A DNA stretch of 63,524 nt from Caldilineaceae bacterium (lineage in GTDB: Bacteria > Chloroflexota > Anaerolineae > Caldilineales > Caldilineaceae): the NCBI GenBank assembly GCA_023384495.1, contig JAHDWG010000001.1, positions 1 through 63,524 on the forward strand, read 5' to 3'. Positions 56,393 to 63,524 of this stretch are shown one piece after another. A model generated the notes under the pieces. That model ran no database searches and had not been told where the DNA came from. It saw only the letters and a program-made list of their open reading frames with translations. Numbering within the stretch: the first letter of the stretch is position 1; each line of letters opens with the position of its first letter. The position numbers were made by a program, and so were the translations under genes.

Positions 56393-57670
56393 ATGAAGAT
56401 CGCTGTTATCGGCGCCGGCCCCGCTGGGCTGACCGCCGCCTTCCGCCTGCAACAGGCAGGCCACACCGTGGAGGTGCTCGAAGCGCTTCCCGTCGTCGGT
56501 GGGCGGACGCACGCCGAGCATTTCGGCCCTGGTCATCACTGTGACACTGGGGCCGGCTGGCTTGCCACGTTCTATTCACACACGTTGCGCCTCTTTGACG
56601 AGCTGGGATATCGCGACCACTTTGTGCGCCAGCGAGCCGTGCGCGGCGCCGCCGACCTGCTCATCGATGGCCAGCTCTATCCGTGGTCGTATCGGGCGGC
56701 TGATATTGAGTCGTCGCCCCTGTTGGATGCCGATGACAAGCGCCGCTACGCCGCCTACATCGACCACCTGATGCAGGTACAGCCCGACGATCTGCGCCCC
56801 GACCTTGGCTATGACCATCGCGACGCGCTCGACGAGTTTCTCCCCCTCGGTGAACGCCCGGTCGAGATCATCATGCGTTCACTCTTTGAGGGTCCCTGGT
56901 TTGCCCGCCTCGGCGCCCAATCCGCCGCCCATGTCCGCCTCTGGCTGCGCGTGCTGCAAGATTCAAAGTTCTTCCAATTGGACGGCGGCATGGATGCGCC
57001 GTGGCTCCGGCTGGCCGAGTCGCTCACGGTGCGCACAGGCGAACCGGTGGAGCGGCTGCACCGGCGCGGCGCCCAGATCGAGCTGACCTGCGCCAGCGGG
57101 GGCCGGCGTTACGACGCGGTTGTGCTCGCGGCGCCCGCGCCAGCTGCGCTTCGCATCTTGGCCGACGAGCCCGATCTGGCGCCGCCCTGGCTCGGTGATG
57201 TCCACTATGCGCCACAGGTGCGCGTCTATGCCGCCCGCGCAACCAGCGAGGACGCGCACTTTGGCGTGCATCTGCTGCCACCCACCGACCTCTTCTCGGT
57301 GGAATGGTATTCCGGTCGTCACGGCGCCTGGGGCGCGTGCCCGCCCGACTGGCAGTGGGCGCTCGTCTGCACTTATGGGGCCACATGCGCCAAATTCCTC
57401 GGTCAGGACCCCCGGCGCGTGCAACAGACGCTTTGGGACGAAGCGCTCGCCATCTGCCCAGAGATGTTCACGCTGGCCGAGGCCGAAGTGATCCACTACA
57501 TGGGCTGGGAGTGGGCTGTGCCGATCATGCATCCCGGCCACTATCGCAACCTCGCCTCATTCCAAAATCGGCCGCCCGTTGTCTTTGCCGGCGACTGGAT
57601 GAACAACGCCTGTGTCGAGGGCGCGGTTCGGTCCGGCGAGGCGGCGGCTGCCGCCTTTGGGCGCACCTAG
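56393..57670 (+). CDS. FAD-dependent oxidoreductase, amine-oxidase/protoporphyrinogen-oxidase-like
   Basis: 425 residues from ATG 56393 with AAAGGA eight bases upstream. The FAD-binding N-terminus is GAGPAGLTAAFRLQQAG followed by the GG motif in LEALPVVGGRTHAE. A C-terminal FAD contact is PPVVFAGDWMNNACVEGAV. The substrate domain is not assigned. It resembles flavin amine oxidases and HemY-like proteins; no haem gene is nearby. The convergent gene that follows is a metallo-hydrolase. Confidence 0.85.
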   Translation: MKIAVIGAGPAGLTAAFRLQQAGHTVEVLEALPVVGGRTHAEHFGPGHHCDTGAGWLATFYSHTLRLFDELGYRDHFVRQRAVRGAADLLIDGQLYPWSYRAADIESSPLLDADDKRRYAAYIDHLMQVQPDDLRPDLGYDHRDALDEFLPLGERPVEIIMRSLFEGPWFARLGAQSAAHVRLWLRVLQDSKFFQLDGGMDAPWLRLAESLTVRTGEPVERLHRRGAQIELTCASGGRRYDAVVLAAPAPAALRILADEPDLAPPWLGDVHYAPQVRVYAARATSEDAHFGVHLLPPTDLFSVEWYSGRHGAWGACPPDWQWALVCTYGATCAKFLGQDPRRVQQTLWDEALAICPEMFTLAEAEVIHYMGWEWAVPIMHPGHYRNLASFQNRPPVVFAGDWMNNACVEGAVRSGEAAAAAFGRT

Positions 57671-57727
57671 CAATTGTACAAGGACAGTCACGCCGCGCAG
57701 CAATGGCTGGCAGTGGCTGTCACCCCA

Positions 57728-58534
57728 TCACCCCTGGAGCGCGGCAATGTAGCGCGCCGCCGATCGCGCAACGCTTGCCTTGGCGTCGGTCGCCACAACC
57801 CGCTCCCACCACGCCCCATAGATCCGGTCAAAGGGGTAGGGATCCACCCGCGCTGCGATCTGGCGCACGGTGGCCGCCGGCAGGGGAATCAAGTTTGGAT
57901 AGCTGTACATAAAGCTCACGTAGCGCCGGTCTGAAACCACCTGCAAGATGTCACCGGCGAGCAGCGCGCCCTTGCCCTCAGCGCCGGCGGGCCAGTGTAG
58001 CACCGTCCCACCGGCAAAGTGCCCACCACAGCGGATCAGCGTCAGCCCGCCCGGCAACGGATGGGTCTCCCCCTCCCAATAGTGGATGTTGGCGTCGGGC
58101 CGCATGACCCACTGGCGATCCGCTGCGTGGAGATAGACCGGCGCGTCAAACGCCCGGCTCCATTCCACCATGGACGAATAGTAGTGTGGGTGCGAAATTG
58201 CTATGGCTGCAATGCCGCCGAGCGCATTGACCGCTGCAATGGTGGGCGGGTCGAGGAGGCTGATGCAATCCCACAGCACATTGCCTTCCCCGGTCTGCAC
58301 CAGCAATGCGCGCTGGCCGATGGCAAAGGTGGGGTGCGAGCCAATGCCGATCAGGCCCGGTTCTTCGGGCTTGATGACGTTGTGATACTCCCTCTGCAGG
58401 GCGTCGAGCGTTGTCCAGCGTTGGCCGCCCCAACCGACATACTGCCGCTCATCTTCGCAAATTGGGCAGTTCGTGGGAGGGGCCTCCGTTTCAACAAATT
58501 GGGAACCGCAGGTGGCGCAGATAAAGTGAGTCAT
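57728..58534 (-). CDS. MBL-fold protein with zinc ribbon and altered metal motif
   Basis: 268 residues from ATG 58534, GAGGAG upstream. A zinc ribbon C6-x2-C9 and C23-x2-C26 opens the protein. The MBL fold follows, but the HxHxDH motif reads HPHYYS (His115, His117; the Asp and last His are replaced by Tyr119 and Ser120). His172 and Asp195 are kept. It may bind one metal or none in the second site. Activity is uncertain. It is divergent from the second enolase-superfamily gene. Confidence 0.78.
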   Translation of the reverse strand: MTHFICATCGSQFVETEAPPTNCPICEDERQYVGWGGQRWTTLDALQREYHNVIKPEEPGLIGIGSHPTFAIGQRALLVQTGEGNVLWDCISLLDPPTIAAVNALGGIAAIAISHPHYYSSMVEWSRAFDAPVYLHAADRQWVMRPDANIHYWEGETHPLPGGLTLIRCGGHFAGGTVLHWPAGAEGKGALLAGDILQVVSDRRYVSFMYSYPNLIPLPAATVRQIAARVDPYPFDRIYGAWWERVVATDAKASVARSAARYIAALQG

Positions 58535-58857
58535 GGTGTGTGGGCTCCTCATGATAGATACTCAGGCAGCGTTAAACTTTGCTCTGTTTGAAAACGCGAG
58601 ATTTGATGCTTATTCAGCTACCTGTCATGCGCGTTTTCAAAGCAACCGCGGTTTGGCCAGCTATCTTTGCAGGCGATGCTATGCGGCTGAAGGTTCTAGG
58701 ACGTGGCTTGCCAGCAAGAGGTTCCATACTTTTTCCAAAGCATAGCGCAAGTCGTGAAATTCACAGAATTGTGATAAAGTTTACACATCCCATTTGTGCT
58801 GCGCGCCATGCGTCTTAGTCAATCAACCGTCCCAAAACCCTGGAAAGGCGAGAAACC
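58535..58857. promoter_or_regulatory. Divergent region with an 11-bp palindrome
   Basis: 323 bp. GTGAAATTCAC (58754-58764) is a perfect palindrome about 95 bp before the enolase-superfamily ATG and could be an operator. I see no clear -35/-10 pair. No gene is present. Confidence 0.4.
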
Positions 58858-60024
58858 ATGTCCGACCCAAAGATCACCCGCATTGAAATCCACGAATATG
58901 CCTGGGAGTTGCCCAACATGGGCCGCGATTACAACGGCTTCAACCTGGTCTACGAACCGGGCGGCAAGGCAAAGATGACGGGCCGGGTGCTCTGCGTCCA
59001 CACTGATGCAGGCATTGTGGGCGAATATGCCGGCGGCAGCCAGGCTGAATATTCGACGCTCGGCGGCTTTTGGCATTTTCTCAAGGGGCGCAGCGCACTG
59101 GCCCGCGAGGAGATCAACAGCGAGGTAAAGCGCTCTCTGCGCCAGGTGGCCCGCATTGGCATTGCCCCCATCGACATTGCGCTGTGGGACATTGCCGGTA
59201 AGCTCTACAACACGCCGCTCTACAAGCTGTTGGGCGGCAGCAAGACCCGCCTGCCTTGCTACGCAAGCACCTATCATGGCGACCATCAGCCCGATGGTCT
59301 TTCCAGCCCCGATGCCTTTGCCGACTTTGCCGAGCAGTGTCTGGAGATGGGCTACCCTGCCTTCAAGATTCACGGCTGGGGCCGCGCGCCCATCAGCCAA
59401 GAGATCGCCAACGTTCACGCGGTGGGCAAGCGCGTCGGCGGCAAGATGGACTTGATGCTCGACCCGGCGTGCGAGTATCATACCTTTGGCGATACGGTGA
59501 AGGTGGGGTGGGCGTGCGACGAGAATCGCTTCTTTTGGTACGAGGACCCATTCCGCGACGGCGGCATCTCGCAGTTTGCACACCGCAAGCTGCGCCAGAT
59601 CATCAAGACGCCGTTGTTGCAGACCGAGCACGTGCGTTCGCTAGAGCCGCACATCGACTTTGTGATCGCCGACGCCACCGACTATGTGCGTGGCGATGTG
59701 GGCTACGATGGCATCACTGGCGTGATGAAGCTGGCGCATGCCTGCGAGGCATTAGGGCTTGATCTGGAGTTTCACGGCCCCGGCCCGGCGCAGCGCCACT
59801 GCATGGCCGCCATCCGCAATACCAACTACTATGAGATGGGGCTGTTGCACCCCAAAGCGCCCGCCAGCCACGACCCCAACCTCTTCCTCGACGACTATCG
59901 CGACGAGCTCGACGCGGTCGACGAACAGGGCTGCGTCCCGGTGCCGCAAGGGCCAGGGCTGGGCGCGCCCATCAACTGGGAGTGGGTGGAGCGCAATCGG
60001 ACGGGGTTGGTGGTGTATGACTAA
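58858..60024 (+). CDS. Enolase-superfamily enzyme (mandelate racemase/muconate lactonizing type), 2
   Basis: 388 residues, GGAAAGGCGAG upstream. Key residues: K170-x-H172 (FKIHGWG), Asp202 (MLDPACEY), Glu229 (YEDPFRDGG), Glu257 with His258 (TEHVRS) and His306 (LEFHGPG). The pattern matches acid-sugar dehydratases. It is clearly a paralogue of 53403 but diverged, so it may act on a related substrate. It is separated from the transporter by four genes. Confidence 0.85.
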   Translation: MSDPKITRIEIHEYAWELPNMGRDYNGFNLVYEPGGKAKMTGRVLCVHTDAGIVGEYAGGSQAEYSTLGGFWHFLKGRSALAREEINSEVKRSLRQVARIGIAPIDIALWDIAGKLYNTPLYKLLGGSKTRLPCYASTYHGDHQPDGLSSPDAFADFAEQCLEMGYPAFKIHGWGRAPISQEIANVHAVGKRVGGKMDLMLDPACEYHTFGDTVKVGWACDENRFFWYEDPFRDGGISQFAHRKLRQIIKTPLLQTEHVRSLEPHIDFVIADATDYVRGDVGYDGITGVMKLAHACEALGLDLEFHGPGPAQRHCMAAIRNTNYYEMGLLHPKAPASHDPNLFLDDYRDELDAVDEQGCVPVPQGPGLGAPINWEWVERNRTGLVVYD

Positions 60025-60092
60025 TCTGAGTTCTGTTCGCGGCTTTGCGCCTTTGCGTTGAAACAAGCTACAACAATGGACAAAGGCGTCTC

Positions 60093-61559
60093 TCACCTTG
60101 TCGCCCCCTCGCTTTGTGCGGTGGGGGATGCCTTGCGTTCCTGTGTCCATGCCCAGAGGGCCACCGCAAAGGCCACGGCGATCAGCACCACAATTACGAA
60201 AAAGGTGTCGCGCATGGCCGCCACCTGCATGTTGGCGGGGGCGGTGGTGGCTCCCCCGGCAAGCTCGTAGCCCATGCGCGACGCCACGCGTCCGGCCCAG
60301 ATCGAACCCATCACTGCAATACCTACCGTCTGCCCCAGCGTGCGCGTCATGGAGAGCAACCCCGACGCAATCCCCAGCCGTTCGCGCGGCACGGCCCCCA
60401 TGATGGCGCTGTTATTGGGCGACTGAAAGAGGCCCATGCCAACCCCCAAGGGAAGCAGAAGGAGGATATAGCGCAACGTACCGGTGTCGGTGGAGAGGGT
60501 GGTGATCGCCAGGTAGCCCAGCAGCAACACGGCCAGCCCGATGACGGTGATCCGCCGCGAGCCGTAGCGATCCGACAGCGAGCCGGCCAGGGGTGCGGTG
60601 AAACCCATCAGCACCGGCACCGACGCTTGCATCGGCCCGACCCACTGGACGGGATAGCCAAGGATGTTTTGCAGGTAAAAGGGCATGAGGATAAACAAGC
60701 CCGAAATGGTGAAAAAGGTGGTGAAGCCAGTGCCCAGGTTGATGCTAAACTGGCGGTTGCGAAAGAGGCGCAGGTCGATCATGGGGTGGTCGCTGCGCAG
60801 TTCGATGGCGATGAAGAGCACAAAAAAGAGCAGCCAGACAGCAAAGAGCGCCAGCGATAAGGGGTTGGTGAAGCCCTGCTCTTGACCCAATGTCAGCCCC
60901 AACAATAAGCCGATCAGGCTGACAAAGAGCGTCCCCGCGCCGGCAAAGTCGAAGCGTTGCCCACCCGGGGGCTGAATGGCGGGCACAAATCGTTGGGCCA
61001 TGACTGTGCCCACAATTCCCACAGGCAGGTTGACCAAGAAGATCCAATGCCACGAGAGTGATGAGAGGATCAGCCCACCCATCAGCGGCCCGGCCACCAC
61101 GCCCAGCGAAACCATGGAGCCAATCGCGCCCAGCGCTTTGCCGCGCTCTTTCTGGGGAAAGGCCTCGGTGACAATGGCCGCGCCGAGCGCCAATACCATG
61201 GCCCCGCCAACGGCCTGTACGATGCGGAAGGCAATCAGCCAGTAAACGTCGGGCGCCAGCGCGCAGAGCACCGAACCCACCGTGAAGACGACAAAACCGG
61301 CCACATAGATCGGCTTCTTCCCCCGAATGTCGGCGAGGCGGCCGATGCTCAACATGAGCGTGGTAAGCGTGAGCAGATACGAGAGCACCACCCATTGCAC
61401 CATGGCGAAGCTGGTGTTGAGATCGCGCACGAGCGTCGGCAAGGCGATGTTGACAATCGACCCATCGATGGTGGCGAGAAAGATGCTCATGGCCCCCGCC
61501 GCCATCACATACCACTTCCGGCTATAGTCCACCGCTGGGGAAGCGTGCGCCTCGGTCAT
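60093..61559 (-). CDS. MFS transporter, DHA2 family (EmrB/QacA type)
   Basis: 488 residues with 14 membrane helices. N-terminal pattern IFLATIDGSIVNIALPTLVR with Asp in the first helix, and the MFS loop GRLADIRGKKPIYVAGF, fit the DHA2 branch of drug:proton antiporters. The antiporter motif C is seen in GPLMGGLILSSLSWHWIFLV. Its ATG overlaps the PIG-L gene stop by four bases, so the two are co-translated. The exported compound is unknown. Confidence 0.93.
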   Translation of the reverse strand: MTEAHASPAVDYSRKWYVMAAGAMSIFLATIDGSIVNIALPTLVRDLNTSFAMVQWVVLSYLLTLTTLMLSIGRLADIRGKKPIYVAGFVVFTVGSVLCALAPDVYWLIAFRIVQAVGGAMVLALGAAIVTEAFPQKERGKALGAIGSMVSLGVVAGPLMGGLILSSLSWHWIFLVNLPVGIVGTVMAQRFVPAIQPPGGQRFDFAGAGTLFVSLIGLLLGLTLGQEQGFTNPLSLALFAVWLLFFVLFIAIELRSDHPMIDLRLFRNRQFSINLGTGFTTFFTISGLFILMPFYLQNILGYPVQWVGPMQASVPVLMGFTAPLAGSLSDRYGSRRITVIGLAVLLLGYLAITTLSTDTGTLRYILLLLPLGVGMGLFQSPNNSAIMGAVPRERLGIASGLLSMTRTLGQTVGIAVMGSIWAGRVASRMGYELAGGATTAPANMQVAAMRDTFFVIVVLIAVAFAVALWAWTQERKASPTAQSEGATR

Positions 61560-62401
61560 TGTGGGCCTCTTGTCAAACCGTCAAAGAGTGTTTCCAGGCG
61601 CAAGTCTGGTGTGGGCTCGGGCCAGGCGAGCGCAAAGTGTTCGCGGCCCATGATCCGCTGTACCGTGTCGACATCGATGCGGCGAAAGAGATGCTCGTCG
61701 CCCAATTGCGTGCGGTGACACATAAGCGCCTGCCATTTGGCGGCGAACTGGCCGGTGACATCAACCGTCAGATGCACTTTCTCGTCGGGCCAGGCGCGCT
61801 CGGCGAAGCGGTCAAACCGGCTGGGGTCTTCGCCCAACGTGGCCATCTGGTCGCGCATCAACGCAATGCGCGAGCGTGGGATCACGTTGTAGAAGAGGCG
61901 GCTGGCCTGCCAGGGCTGGCCCAACGCCGGCATGTAGCTGGGGTCTGCTGCGGCGTGAAAAGCGGCGACGGCGTGCTGATGAATGGCAATGTGGTCGGGG
62001 TGACCATAGCCCCCCTGAGGGTCAAAGGTGACAACGACGCTGGGCTGCGCCTGGCGAATCAGCTGCGCCAGCCGCGCGACGACCTCATGCGCGGGCTGGT
62101 TGACAAAGGCGCGCGGGTCGTGGTTCTCATCGGTTCCTTCCATGCCCGAATCTCGATAGTCGAGCAAGATCAACCTATCCAGCTTCATGGCCTGGGCGGC
62201 GGCGCGCAATTCCCGTTCGCGAACGGCGCCAATGTTCTCCGCAGTTGCCAGCGCCGGGTGCGAGATCTGGCCAACCTCGCCGCGCGTTGCACAGACCAAC
62301 GTGGTTGGGATCCGCTGCGCTGCCAGTTTGGCAATCGAACCGGCCAGACCAAACGATTCGTCATCAGGGTGAGCAAAAAAGGCAAGCAATCGATGTGTCA
62401 T
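61556..62401 (-). CDS. PIG-L family deacetylase
   Basis: 281 residues from ATG 62401. The zinc motif AHPDDE (His11-Pro-Asp-Asp14) and the later GYGHPDHIAIHQ are the family hallmark; family members deacetylate N-acetylglucosaminyl compounds such as mycothiol precursors. It is the first gene of the pair with the DHA2 transporter. A TTG at 62437 is an alternative start without a better ribosome site. The substrate is unknown. Confidence 0.9.
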   Translation of the reverse strand: MTHRLLAFFAHPDDESFGLAGSIAKLAAQRIPTTLVCATRGEVGQISHPALATAENIGAVRERELRAAAQAMKLDRLILLDYRDSGMEGTDENHDPRAFVNQPAHEVVARLAQLIRQAQPSVVVTFDPQGGYGHPDHIAIHQHAVAAFHAAADPSYMPALGQPWQASRLFYNVIPRSRIALMRDQMATLGEDPSRFDRFAERAWPDEKVHLTVDVTGQFAAKWQALMCHRTQLGDEHLFRRIDVDTVQRIMGREHFALAWPEPTPDLRLETLFDGLTRGPQ

Positions 62402-62658
62402 GCTGGATTCGCATTCTGGTTTTGGAACTTGTTTCAAGATCGCTGTGATACAGCGGCGGCGATTGGAGGATTTTCAGGCCCACAATCCATTCTGAGATAG
62501 GCTCTTTGTGTCTGTGACAGAAAAACCTGGACAGTCTCACAACGTCGGGCGCCACGGTAGAGTGCCGTGGCGCCCGATAACGTCTCTATTATAATCCATC
62601 GCGCGCCTTTTACCCTCAATGAGCAATGCGCCGAACTCCCCTCATCATAGAGGCAGGC

Positions 62659-63405
<747 letters not shown>

Positions 63406-63454
63406 GACAATCCCTGCCTATGATCCAAACAACGCTAATATCGATACTTGCAGC

Positions 63455-63524
63455 TTGACGCCTTCACCCTGACGCCTTCACCCTGACGCCTTCACCCTGA
63501 CGCCTTCACCCTGACGCCTTCACC
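63455..63524. repeat. 14-bp tandem repeat array (runs off the window)
   Basis: Five units of the 14-base CTGACGCCTTCACC (the first unit begins TTGACG), at 63455-63468 and every 14 bases to the window end. The array is upstream of the response regulator and continues beyond the edge. A variable-number repeat is likely. Confidence 0.9.

Noticed and set aside
63455-63524. CRISPR array
   Set aside because: The 14-bp units are directly adjacent without spacers, so it is a simple tandem repeat.

Overview
The window is about 63.5 kb of GC-rich bacterial chromosome with no RNA genes, CRISPR array or insertion sequence that I can recognise. It looks like a member of the Chloroflexota, perhaps Caldilinea- or Anaerolineae-like. 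That is an inference from the mix of genes, from large modular secreted proteins ending in an LPLI-R-type tail, from Tat/lipobox solute-binding proteins and from two-component regulators of the OmpR type. No marker gene in the window settles it.

Layout. 1-4041: an aminopeptidase fragment, a phosphoesterase, and a coupled glycoside-hydrolase-like/solute-binding pair on the minus strand. 4042-6312: M50 protease, HD protein and prephenate-dehydrogenase-like protein, tightly packed. 6309-11863: a surface-glycan cluster (GT2, flippase, pyruvyl transferase, GT4, and a convergent TylF-type methyltransferase). 12036-16378: a four-repeat secreted protein, a lipoprotein and a large GT-C-like membrane protein. 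16444-22511: an OmpR regulator followed by the housekeeping run rpsB-tsf-pyrH-frr-uppS-cdsA. 22760-27195: a minus-strand run of rpe, an alpha/beta hydrolase, an M50-CBS protease, a DUF971 protein and a GNAT-like protein.

27196-36266 is the least ordinary part. Two huge modular secreted proteins lie side by side: a choice-of-anchor/lipase/Ig/dockerin-like/cohesin-like protein interrupted by a frameshift, and an RCC1/InlB-repeat/FN3/cohesin-like/Ig/SdrD-like protein. They share cohesin-like and Ig modules and the C-terminal tail, and the block is bracketed by a 50-bp direct repeat. 36267-48087: aspartokinase, PhyH oxygenase, RarD, a class A penicillin-binding protein with LysM domains, a membrane protein, and a remarkable kinase-M23 peptidase-PLP enzyme fusion. 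48093-49588: a small minus-strand operon with clpS at its head.

49795-60024 is a catabolic locus. A strong promoter precedes two CUT1 sugar permeases and a Tat-lipoprotein sugar-binding protein, then a 70-nt hairpin, then an enolase-superfamily acid-sugar dehydratase-like enzyme. A second enolase-superfamily enzyme sits a few genes away. The likely joint role is uptake of a sugar or sugar acid and its dehydration. The window closes with a DHA2 exporter coupled to a PIG-L deacetylase, a second OmpR regulator, and a 14-bp tandem repeat running off the edge. Several intergenic gaps carry palindromic dispersed repeats.
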